NCBI GenBank assembly: GCA_021201335.1
Contig: JAJQFD010000015.1
Span: 1-57,302, forward strand
Length of the DNA: 57,302 nucleotides
Direction of reading: 5' to 3'
From: Bacteroides sp.
GTDB taxonomy: Bacteria; Bacteroidota; Bacteroidia; Bacteroidales; Bacteroidaceae
Shown here: in pieces, positions 27,612 through 36,200 of the stretch
How the letters are laid out: each line of letters opens with the position of its first letter
Numbering within the stretch: the first letter of the stretch is position 1
Position numbers and translations under genes: made by a program
The notes under the pieces: generated by a model
What the model was told of the DNA's origin: nothing
Databases searched by the model: none
What the model saw: only the letters and a program-made list of their open reading frames with translations

Positions 27612-28535
27612 ATGAATAGATTAATACAAAACGCTCCTTTAAAAGGAATTATCCCTCCCCTTGTAACCCCGTTATTAGATAATGATACCTTGGATATCAA
27701 GGGACTTGAAAATCTGATAGAGCGTCTCGTTGCAGGCGGTGTACATGGTCTGTTTATTCTTGGTACTACGGGTGAGGCACAAAGCATTAGTTATTGTGTA
27801 CGTCGTCAGATGATTGAAGAAACCAGTCGTATTAATAATAAACGTCTGCCTTTATTGGTATGTATCTCTGATACAAGCATTACGGAAAGTATCAAATTAG
27901 CCAATATTGCCGCCGATTGTGGCACCAATGCTGTTGTTTCTGCCCCACCTTACTATTATGCACCGAGTCAGGTAGAACTAGCAGAATTCTATCTGGACGT
28001 AGCTGAACGCCTTCCTTTACCCCTATTTCTTTACAATATGCCAAGTCATACCAAAGTGAACTTTGCTCCAGAAACAATCCGGCAAATAGCTGAAAACAAA
28101 AAAGTAATCGGATTTAAAGACAGTTCTGCCAATGCTGTTTATTTTCAAAGTGTGATGACTGCCATGCAGGACAGACCCGATTTCTCCATGCTGGTAGGAC
28201 CAGAAGAAATAACCGGAGAAGTAGTGCTAATGGGTGGGCATGGAGGCATTAACGGGGGAGCCAATATGTTTCCGGAACTTTATGTGAATCTATACAACGC
28301 AGCGGAAGCGGGTAATTTACAGGAAGTCCGCCGATTACAAAGAATAGTGATGCAGATTTCAACTACCATTTATACCGTAGGTAAATATGGAAGCAGCTAT
28401 CTCAAAGGGGTAAAATGTGCCTTGGGAATCTTAGGGGTATGCAATGATCATCTTGCCGCTCCATTTTATAAGTTTGAGGAACCAGAAAAAGAACGGATAC
28501 GGCAGGCATTAGAAAAAATACAAACAGCCTTATGA
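27612..28535 (+). CDS. Dihydrodipicolinate synthase/N-acetylneuraminate lyase family aldolase
   Basis: This 307-residue class I aldolase has the Schiff-base lysine at Lys169 (GFKDSS), the GTTGE carboxylate-binding motif at 51-55 and the catalytic tyrosine at Tyr141 (YNMP). The family includes DapA, NanA and several 2-keto-3-deoxy-sugar-acid aldolases and dehydratases. Its place inside a glycan cluster argues against lysine biosynthesis. Splitting or dehydrating a 2-keto-3-deoxy acid from rhamnose, arabinose or an ulosonic acid is a reasonable inference. It lies 18 bp after the GH78 gene. Confidence 0.85.
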   Translation: MNRLIQNAPLKGIIPPLVTPLLDNDTLDIKGLENLIERLVAGGVHGLFILGTTGEAQSISYCVRRQMIEETSRINNKRLPLLVCISDTSITESIKLANIAADCGTNAVVSAPPYYYAPSQVELAEFYLDVAERLPLPLFLYNMPSHTKVNFAPETIRQIAENKKVIGFKDSSANAVYFQSVMTAMQDRPDFSMLVGPEEITGEVVLMGGHGGINGGANMFPELYVNLYNAAEAGNLQEVRRLQRIVMQISTTIYTVGKYGSSYLKGVKCALGILGVCNDHLAAPFYKFEEPEKERIRQALEKIQTAL

Positions 28536-28613
28536 TCGTATGAATGGCCACTCCTTCGAATATTCCATAACCTTAAAACCCACAAAGTTACCAATTCAAA
28601 AGCTTAAATCACC

Positions 28614-30086
28614 ATGACCATACTCGACATAATTGTTTTTATAGTTTTCACTGGAGGAGTTGTTCTCTTCGGCTGTTCCTTCTTTCAGAAAAAACGAACC
28701 AGCGACGAAATGACAGCTGCCGGACGTTCGCTCCCTGGCTGGGTAGTAGGAATGAGTATCTTTGCTACTTATGTGAGCAGTATCAGCTATCTAGCCTACC
28801 CGGGTAAAGCTTATATGAGCGACTGGAATGCTTTTGTATTTAGTCTTTCCATACCTATTGCATCCTTCTTTGCTGCTAAATATTTTGTACCCTTCTACCG
28901 AAATTTAGGGAGTGTTTCAGCTTATTCCTTTCTGGAAAGACGTTTCGGCCCATGGGCACGTGTCTATGCTTCAACTTGTTATCTATTGACGCAGGTAGCC
29001 CGTATGGGTTCTATCCTTTATCTACTGGCCCTTCCGATGAATGCTTTATTGGGATGGGATATTAAAATGATTATCGTGTGTACATCCATAGCCATTACAT
29101 TTTATGCCATGTTGGGTGGTATCAAAGCTGTAATATGGACCGAAGCAATTCAAGGATTTATTCTGATTGGTGGTGCACTGGTTTGTATGTTTGCCCTTAT
29201 TTATGGAATGCCCGAAGGCCCTAAACAATTCTGGGATATTGCTGTTGCTGACAATAAATTCTCTTTGGGAAGTTTTGGTTCCAGTCTTACAGAATCCACT
29301 TTTTGGGTCTGCCTTATTTATGGGATTTTCATTAATCTTCAAAATTATGGTATTGACCAAAATTATGTACAGCGTTATCTAACAGCAAAAGACGAAAAGA
29401 GTGCTAAATTTTCTGCTCTCTTTGGAGGATATCTGTTTATTCCTGTTTCTGCAGTATTCTTTGCCATCGGTACAGCACTTTACACTTTTTATAAGGTACA
29501 ACCAGACTTGCTCCCAGCCGGAGTAGACGGAGATTTTGTGTTTCCGTACTTTATTGTTCACCAGTTGCCGGCAGGATTAACCGGTTTACTTATTGCTTCC
29601 ATCTTTGCTGCAGGTATGAGTACTGTTGCAACCAGTATAACCAGCTCCGCTACCGTTATTTTAACCGATTATTATCAACGTTTCTTCAAGAAATCAGCTA
29701 CAGACGGTCAGTCTGTACGTATGATTTATATTTCTAATGCAGCAATAGGTATTATTGGAATCTTTGTTGCTATTGCCTTTTTACAGGTAGAAAGTGCATT
29801 GGACGCCTGGTGGGCATTATCCTCTATCTTTAGTGGAGGTATGTTAGGACTCTTCCTGTTGGGTTATCTGAGTAAGAAAGCACGTAATATTGATGCCATT
29901 ATAGGTACTATTGCCGGAGTAATCGTGGTTATGTGGATGAGTCTTTCACCGATATTCTTCACTGATGGTTTCCTAAGTGAATTCCGTAGTCCATTTCACG
30001 CCAACCTAACTATTGTGTTTGGTACAATGGTTATATTCCTGGTTGGATTCTTAATGACAAAACTCTGCTGTCGGAAAACAAAATAA
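28614..30086 (+). CDS. Sodium:solute symporter (SSS family), first copy
   Basis: This 490-residue protein has about 13 membrane helices and the SSS core signature (LPGWVVGMSIFATYVSSISYLAYP, GAWWALSSIFSGGMLGLFLLG-type late helices). It would import a sugar or sugar acid with Na+, fuelled by the gradient from Na+-NQR. Its place between the aldolase and the beta-helix gene, 17 bp before the latter, suggests it carries the product of the beta-helix enzyme or the aldolase substrate. Confidence 0.9.
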   Translation: MTILDIIVFIVFTGGVVLFGCSFFQKKRTSDEMTAAGRSLPGWVVGMSIFATYVSSISYLAYPGKAYMSDWNAFVFSLSIPIASFFAAKYFVPFYRNLGSVSAYSFLERRFGPWARVYASTCYLLTQVARMGSILYLLALPMNALLGWDIKMIIVCTSIAITFYAMLGGIKAVIWTEAIQGFILIGGALVCMFALIYGMPEGPKQFWDIAVADNKFSLGSFGSSLTESTFWVCLIYGIFINLQNYGIDQNYVQRYLTAKDEKSAKFSALFGGYLFIPVSAVFFAIGTALYTFYKVQPDLLPAGVDGDFVFPYFIVHQLPAGLTGLLIASIFAAGMSTVATSITSSATVILTDYYQRFFKKSATDGQSVRMIYISNAAIGIIGIFVAIAFLQVESALDAWWALSSIFSGGMLGLFLLGYLSKKARNIDAIIGTIAGVIVVMWMSLSPIFFTDGFLSEFRSPFHANLTIVFGTMVIFLVGFLMTKLCCRKTK

Positions 30087-30102
30087 TGAATACACAAACA
30101 CT

Positions 30103-31947
30103 ATGCAAAGAAAAGAAATCTTATCTCTCCTGCTTTTTATGTGCCTTCCGCTTATTGCCGGAGAGATTTGGGTAAGCCCGACAGGTAAAGATAGTAATTT
30201 AGGGACTAAGGATGCTCCACTCCAAACTGTTGCTGCCGCATTAAAACAGGCACGTGAATGGAGAAGATTACCCAATCCCTCTGTAAAAGGAGGAATACAT
30301 ATAATTCTAAAAAAAGGAATTTACCATCAGAATAAGCCCTTATTTATCCGTCCGGAAGATAGCGGAAGTGCTGAAAGCCCTACATGGATCGAGGCTGAAT
30401 CTGCTCCCCAAGGAGATGCTATCATCAGTGGTGGAGTAGAAATCAGCCAATGGAAAAAAGTAACAGAACACATTCCCGGACTGCCTGCGGAAGCACAAGG
30501 AAAAATTTGGATAGCTGAGTCTCCGCGTATCGGTAATAAGCTACTCGACTTTCGCCAATTGTGGGTAAACGGAAAGAAAGCGATACGTGCCTCACAATTT
30601 GCTCCGGGAAAAATGGAACGCATGATCGACTTTATTCCCGAAAAAGAAGAAATCTGGATACCAACAACCTCTATTGCTGGGTTGGAGAATGCCCGGCAAA
30701 TGGAAATGATTGTCCATCAGCGTTGGGCTATTGCTATACTTCGTGTAAAAGAGTTTGATATACAAGGAGAAAAAACAAGAGTGACCTTTCATCAACCGGA
30801 AAGTCAGCTAGAATTTGCGCATCCATGGCCACAACCTATAATCAACGGAGAAAAAGGAAACTCCTCTTTCTATCTATGCAATGCCATTCAATTGCTTGAT
30901 CAACCGGGTGAATGGTATCGAGAATATCCCTCTGGCAAAATCTATTATTGGCCCCTTGAAACCGAAAATATCCAAACTGCTTCTGCTATAGTTCCTGCAC
31001 TGGAGCAAATTGTTATAGTAGATGGATCACTTGAGCGGTCGGTTTCTCACATCTATTTTAAAGATGTCCATTTTCAATACTCTTCCTGCATCCGTCCATC
31101 CTTTCAGGGACATGTTACTCTACAAGGAGGTTTATATTTACTGGATGCTTACAAATTGCTGATTCCCGGACTACCGGAAAAAGCAGAATTAGAAAATCAA
31201 GCATGGATTGCAAGACCTGAAGCCGCTATTTCAATTCGTGGTGCAGAGAAAATAAACTTTAGCGGATGCACTTTCAGACATTTGGCATCCACCGGAGTAG
31301 ATTATGAATGGGCCGTAAGCAATTCCACCATTCAAGATTGCTTATTTACCGATATTGGTGGTTCCGCCATTTTATTAGGTAGTTTTCCTGAGGGTGGTTT
31401 TGAAACACATGTTCCTTATATCCCTGAAAATCCAAAAGAGCTTTGTTCACATATTCATATTACGAATAATCTAATTACGGAAATAACCAACGAGGATTGG
31501 GGAGGTGTGGGTATTGGTGCCGGATATGTAAGTGATATAAACATCGAACACAACGAAGTAAGCTATGTCAATTATTCCGGCATTTGTGTTGGCTGGGGAT
31601 GGACAAAGCTAAATAGCGGAATGAAGAATAACCGCATTCATGCCAATTATGTACATCATTTCGCTCAACAGTTATATGATGCCGGAGGATTATATACCCT
31701 TTCTTCGCAGCCCGGTTCATCCATGACAAATAACCGTATCGAGCATTTAATAGATGCTCCTTATGCAACGAACGACCGTGCTTTTTATATCTATTTTGAT
31801 GAAGCAACATCTTATTACCAAGTGGAAAATAATTGGTGTCCAGAAGAGCGGTTTGATTCCAACAATCCGGGGCCGGGTAATGTGTGGAAAAACAATGGTC
31901 CCCACGTACCAAAGAATATAAAAGAAACTGCTGGCTTGAAAGATTAA
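30103..31947 (+). CDS. Exported right-handed beta-helix protein, GH141-like
   Basis: This 614-residue protein has a Sec signal peptide (ends LPLIAGE) and begins EIWVSPTGKDSNLGTKDAPLQT, the opening typical of large parallel beta-helix carbohydrate enzymes. Beta-helix coils with repeated Asn ladders follow (ITNNLITEI, IEHNEVSYV, MKNNRIHANYVHH, MTNNRIEHL). The layout resembles GH141 (alpha-L-fucosidase/xylanase family), but polysaccharide lyases and GH120 have related architecture. I did not find a decisive catalytic motif. It is co-transcribed with the first SSS symporter, and its location is periplasm or surface. Confidence 0.7.
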   Translation: MQRKEILSLLLFMCLPLIAGEIWVSPTGKDSNLGTKDAPLQTVAAALKQAREWRRLPNPSVKGGIHIILKKGIYHQNKPLFIRPEDSGSAESPTWIEAESAPQGDAIISGGVEISQWKKVTEHIPGLPAEAQGKIWIAESPRIGNKLLDFRQLWVNGKKAIRASQFAPGKMERMIDFIPEKEEIWIPTTSIAGLENARQMEMIVHQRWAIAILRVKEFDIQGEKTRVTFHQPESQLEFAHPWPQPIINGEKGNSSFYLCNAIQLLDQPGEWYREYPSGKIYYWPLETENIQTASAIVPALEQIVIVDGSLERSVSHIYFKDVHFQYSSCIRPSFQGHVTLQGGLYLLDAYKLLIPGLPEKAELENQAWIARPEAAISIRGAEKINFSGCTFRHLASTGVDYEWAVSNSTIQDCLFTDIGGSAILLGSFPEGGFETHVPYIPENPKELCSHIHITNNLITEITNEDWGGVGIGAGYVSDINIEHNEVSYVNYSGICVGWGWTKLNSGMKNNRIHANYVHHFAQQLYDAGGLYTLSSQPGSSMTNNRIEHLIDAPYATNDRAFYIYFDEATSYYQVENNWCPEERFDSNNPGPGNVWKNNGPHVPKNIKETAGLKD

Positions 31948-32029
31948 CCGCGCAACTAAACTTATTAGTACTTTAACAAATTAGTTTATGTTAGTACGAT
32001 TGCAAAGAATAGCTATTGTTGCAAGTCTA

Positions 32030-32055
32030 ACAGATTTATTAAAGGCTAAATCTGT
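32030..32055 (+). other. Stem-loop upstream of GH31
   Basis: ACAGATTTA (32030-32038) and TAAATCTGT (32047-32055) form a perfect 9-bp stem with an 8-nt loop. It is in the only large gap (190 bp) in the second half of the cluster. With no T-run after it, it may be an operator or RNA-stabilising element rather than a terminator. A second promoter for the GH31-URO-D-corrinoid-SSS half could lie here. Confidence 0.4.
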
Positions 32056-32137
32056 CAGGCCTTCAGCTTTATTTATTCTCCTTAGTTGTAATAGCATAAA
32101 GTAATTCTGTTAAACTAAAAAATATATAAACTTAAAT

Positions 32138-34392
32138 ATGAAACAAACCAATTACCACCTCTTCGATTTTCTTGATTTCGATGTGGACTTAAAAAGAGAG
32201 GAAGTCCTTTGGAAAGCTTGTCGCCCTACCGATATCCAGGAAAAGGATGGAGATATATACATCACAATTCCTTTTCAAAAACAGGTGAAAGCTAATGATA
32301 TGCAAGCTGATAATACTGTTTCCCGCGAAAGTTCAACACTGATTATCCGCCAATATACTCACAAAATTATGAGATTATTTGTGAGTTTCAATGATGAGGT
32401 TATTTCTGATGATTCTGAAATATTGCAATTTAGTCCGGATATAAAAAAATACCGCTAAAAGTTACAGAACAGAATGATGAATGGCTGGTTACAAATCCGG
32501 AAGAAAATCGGTGTGCTTTAATTAATCTCAAAGTTCCAGTACTCGATTATTGGAGTGATCTGCTTCCTGCACCACAGGAAACACTCGATATTACTTTCTG
32601 GCCCGATGATGAGCGGGAAATTCAGCTGAGTGCTTATGACCATTTCTCTCCCCCACGTTATGATGCAGTTCCCTTGGCGTACGTAGTAAAAGATGGACAT
32701 AAGGAAAGGGCTACTATTTCCGTCACTGCTGCTCCCAATGAAGTATTTACTGGTACTGGTGAACGCTTTACCAAAATGGATTTAAGTGGTCATACTTTCC
32801 AGTTAAAAAACCAGGATGGCCAAGGAGTGAATAACCGTCGTGCTTATAAAAATATTCCATTCTTTCTTTCCAGTCGGATGTATGGTATATTTTATCATAC
32901 CAGTGCACACTGCAAGTTATCGCTGGCGGACCACTCTACCCGTTCGGTACAATTCCTGAATGATCAGCCTTTACTGGATGTGTTCTTGATCGGTGGCACT
33001 AATCCTGAAGAAATTCTACATAGTTACCGATGTCTCACTGGTTTCCCTTCCATGCCTCCTTTATGGAGTTTTGGTATCTGGATGAGTCGTATGACCTATT
33101 TCAGTGCTGATGAAGTTACGGAAATTTGTGACAGACTCCGTGCCGAACACTTTCCCTGTGATGTGATTCACCTTGATACCGGATGGTTCAAAACAGATTG
33201 GCTTTGCGAATGGAAATTCAATGATGAACGTTTTCCTGACCCAAAGAAGTTTATTCATCAGCTAAAAGATAATGGATTCCGTGTTTCTCTCTGGCAGCTT
33301 CCGTATATAGCTGAAAATGCCGAGCAAATCGATGAAGCAAGAACGAATAATTATATTGGCCCTCTAACTAAAAAACAAGAATCAGAAGGTTCCAACTTTT
33401 CTGCATTAGACTATGCCGGAACCATTGATTTTACCAGCTCTAAAGCTACTGATTGGTATAAAGGTTTACTCAAAAACCTGTTAGATATGGGAGTGGTTTG
33501 CATAAAAGCGGATTTCGGAGAAAACATTCACATGGATGCATGCTATCATTCCATGTCACCCAAACTACTGAATAATTTATATGCTCTTCTTTACCAAAAA
33601 GCAGCTTACGAAATTACGAAAGAGATAACATGTGAGGGCATCATCTGGGCACGCGCCGGATGGGCTGGGTGTCAACGATATCCGCTTCATTGGGGAGGCG
33701 ATTCAGCTTCTACCTGGGATGGTATGGCAGGTTCTCTGAAAGGAGGATTGCATCTCGGTCTTTCTGGCTTCGCTTTCTGGAGCCATGACGTACCCGGCTT
33801 TCACAGTCTGCCTAACTTTATGAATTCTCCAGTGCCGGATGATGTATATATACGTTGGACACAATTTGGAGTCTTTTCTTCACATATCCGTTATCATGGT
33901 ACCTCTAAACGCGAACCTTGGCATTATCCGGCTATTGCAACTATTGTAAAAAAATGGTGGAACCTACGCTATGCCTTATTACCTTATATTTTAGAGCAAA
34001 GTAAGAAAGCGACCGAAACAGGTTATACTCTTTTACGGGCACTTATCTTCCATCATGCCGATGATAAACTCTGCTGGCACATTGATGATGAATATTACTT
34101 TGGCGATAACTTTCTGGTAGCACCCGTAATGAACAGTCAGAACCGTCGAGACGTCTACCTGCCCGAAGGCAAGTGGGTAAACTTCTTTGATGGTACCTAT
34201 TATGAAGGTGCATGCTGGCTGAAAGAACTTGAAGTTCCATTGGAAGAAATGCCAGTTTACGTCCGGGAAGGAGCGGAAATCCCCTTCTATCCGGAAACTG
34301 TACAATGCACCGATGAAATGGATTTGTCACAAACAAGAATTCTAAAAATTGATGCTGGTTTCAAAGGAATCTTTGAAAGACTGAAAAAATAA
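32138..34392 (+). pseudogene. GH31 alpha-xylosidase/alpha-glucosidase-type enzyme, frameshifted in an A7 run
   Basis: No signal peptide is present, so the enzyme is cytoplasmic. The first 106 codons (N-terminal beta domain) end at TAA 32456-32458. One extra A in the run 32443-32449 joins them to the long downstream frame, giving about 751 residues, normal for YicI-like GH31 enzymes. The catalytic barrel carries the nucleophile Asp in IKADFGE and an acid/base Asp in WGGDSAST. Surrounding motifs are FGIWMSRMTYFSADEV and HLDTGWFKTDW. KxDFGE is typical of alpha-xylosidases, but other alpha-linked sugars are possible. The URO-D-like gene follows after 34 bp. Confidence 0.88.
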
Positions 34393-34426
34393 TATAAACA
34401 TTATCAATCAAAAACATACAAATCAG

Positions 34427-35491
34427 ATGACCTGGAAACTAAACTGGCCCGAAAGCCAGCAACGCTATTTTAACTGGTGGAATGGTAAAGGTGTCTTAAT
34501 CAATATGTGGGAACATCTTCAGGCAGGAGTTACTCCACATGCCGATGTACTCATCCCTCTACCTGCTAAAGATTTAAATCAACGTTGGTTCGACCCTGAA
34601 TGGCGAGCTGACGAATTGAATCATTACATGGCTCATAGTTCCTTTCTGGCAGACATACCGCCAGTGGCCAATACTCGATTAGGTCCTGGCTCTCTAGCAG
34701 CCATGCTGGGTGGTGTGCTTGAAGGAGGTGAAGATACTATATGGATTCATCCAGATCCACACCCTCAGGAAGATATTATATTCGACCAAGAAAACGCCGT
34801 TTGGAAACTTCACAAAGACTTGCTCCGTGCTTGTAAACAAAGGGCAAAGGGCAATTATTATGTCGGTATGCCTGACCTTATGGAAGGACTTGATATTCTG
34901 GCTGCTATTCGGGGCACTGATACTGTTTTAATGGATACAGTGGTGAATCCGGAACTTCTTGAGTATCAGTTAAAACAAGTAAATGAAATTTATTTCCGCG
35001 TCTTTGATGAACTGTATGATATTATTCGAGAAGGAGATGAAATGGCTTTTTGTTATTTCTCTATCTGGGGACCGGGAAAAGTAAGTAAACTCCAAAGTGA
35101 TATTTCTATCATGATTAGTGAAGATGACTTCCGTCGGTTTGCTCTTCCCTACTTACGGGAACAATGTCAAAAGATAGATTACACTCTTTATCATTTAGAT
35201 GGTGTCGGAGCTATCCGCCATCTGGATGCTATTCTTGAAATAGAAGAATTAAATGCTATACAATGGACTCCCGGTGTGGGAGAACCACAAGGAGGTGATC
35301 CTAAATGGTATGACCTTTACCGCCAAATACTGGCCAGGGGTAAATCTGTGATGCCATGTTGGGTAGCTGTGAATGAACTAAGCCCCTTACTTGACAATGT
35401 TGGAACAGACGGACTAAATATCTTGATGGATTTTAAAAACGAAAAAGAAATTGAACAGGCAGTAAGAATACTCGAAGAATATTCAAATTGA
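34427..35491 (+). CDS. Uroporphyrinogen decarboxylase-like (MtaA/URO-D superfamily) putative methyltransferase
   Basis: This 354-residue soluble protein has a URO-D-type TIM barrel (SDISIMISEDDFRRFALPYLRE in two adjoining pieces, then YHLDGVGAIRHLDAIL, then IQWTPGVGEPQGG). Corrinoid-dependent methyltransferases such as MtaA carry a zinc-binding HxCG where this protein has HLDG (256-259), so the usual zinc-thiol chemistry of coenzyme-M enzymes is not expected. It is not a normal haem-pathway HemE. The corrinoid protein gene starts 61 bp downstream. I infer methyl transfer between a glycan-derived methoxy substrate and the corrinoid; neither donor nor acceptor is shown by the sequence. Confidence 0.78.
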   Translation: MTWKLNWPESQQRYFNWWNGKGVLINMWEHLQAGVTPHADVLIPLPAKDLNQRWFDPEWRADELNHYMAHSSFLADIPPVANTRLGPGSLAAMLGGVLEGGEDTIWIHPDPHPQEDIIFDQENAVWKLHKDLLRACKQRAKGNYYVGMPDLMEGLDILAAIRGTDTVLMDTVVNPELLEYQLKQVNEIYFRVFDELYDIIREGDEMAFCYFSIWGPGKVSKLQSDISIMISEDDFRRFALPYLREQCQKIDYTLYHLDGVGAIRHLDAILEIEELNAIQWTPGVGEPQGGDPKWYDLYRQILARGKSVMPCWVAVNELSPLLDNVGTDGLNILMDFKNEKEIEQAVRILEEYSN

Positions 35492-35552
35492 CAATTCTGA
35501 GCCACTCGCCATCTACAATCAATCTATCTAACAAACTTTAAAACTTTAAAAT

Positions 35553-36185
35553 ATGGAACTAGATCAGTTATATGACGCTATTCTTGCCGGTAAACTCGAA
35601 TCTGCGGTAGAAATTACTAAAAAAGCAATTGAGGAAGGAGTAGCTCCTCAAACTCTTATTAATAATTATATGATAAAAGCGATGGGTGAAATCGGCCAAC
35701 GTTTTCAAGATGGAAAAGCCTTTGTTCCTCAGCTTTTGATGTCTGCACGTGCCATGAAAGGCGCACTCGAACTTCTGAAACCATTGCTTCAGGGTGCAGC
35801 TTCCATTACGATTGGAAAAGTAGTTATCGGTACCGTAAAGGGAGACTTACACGATATTGGTAAAAACCTGGTAGCCTCAATGTTTGAAGGTTGTGGCTTT
35901 GAAGTCATTAATATAGGCATTGATGTACCGGCAGAGAAATTTGTAGAAGCCGTTAAAGAGCATAATGCCGACATCCTTTGTATCAGTGCACTATTAACCA
36001 CTACTATGGGATATATGGAAATAGTTATTGAAGCTCTGAAAGAAGCGGGTATTCGCGAGCAAGTTAAAGTTATGGTGGGTGGTGCACCTGTTAATGAAGA
36101 TTTTGCCCGTCAAATAGGTGCTGATGGTTATAGTGATAATGCAAATTCAGCTGTAGCTAAAGCCAAAGAATTGATTGGGGTATAA
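35553..36185 (+). CDS. Cobalamin-binding (corrinoid) methyltransferase protein
   Basis: This 210-residue protein has a helical methionine-synthase-type cap (about 1-85, NNYMIKAMGEIGQRFQDGKAFVPQLLMSARAM in two segments) and a Rossmann-like B12 domain with DxHxxG at Asp98/His100/Gly103 (KGDLHDIGKN), then ISALLTTTM and MVGGAPV. This is the MtaC/MtbC/MttC type that shuttles a methyl group on base-off cobalamin. It lies between the URO-D-like gene and an SSS symporter (15 bp). No corrinoid-reactivating RamA-type gene and no B12 riboswitch are in the window, so reactivation must be encoded elsewhere. Confidence 0.9.
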   Translation: MELDQLYDAILAGKLESAVEITKKAIEEGVAPQTLINNYMIKAMGEIGQRFQDGKAFVPQLLMSARAMKGALELLKPLLQGAASITIGKVVIGTVKGDLHDIGKNLVASMFEGCGFEVINIGIDVPAEKFVEAVKEHNADILCISALLTTTMGYMEIVIEALKEAGIREQVKVMVGGAPVNEDFARQIGADGYSDNANSAVAKAKELIGV

Positions 36186-36200
36186 ATAAAACACAATATC

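Noticed and set aside
27612..28535. Lysine-pathway DapA or sialic-acid lyase NanA
   Set aside because: The catalytic motifs fit the superfamily but the context is glycan breakdown without other dap or nan genes, so only a family-level name is justified.
32674..34392. A separate, shorter GH31 gene starting at 32674
   Set aside because: The apparent start is an internal TTG; the missing N-terminal domain is encoded immediately upstream in another frame, so this is one broken gene.
34427..35491. HemE (haem-pathway uroporphyrinogen decarboxylase)
   Set aside because: The N-terminal arginine motif of HemE is absent, the HLDG segment differs, and the neighbours are corrinoid and glycan genes rather than haem genes.
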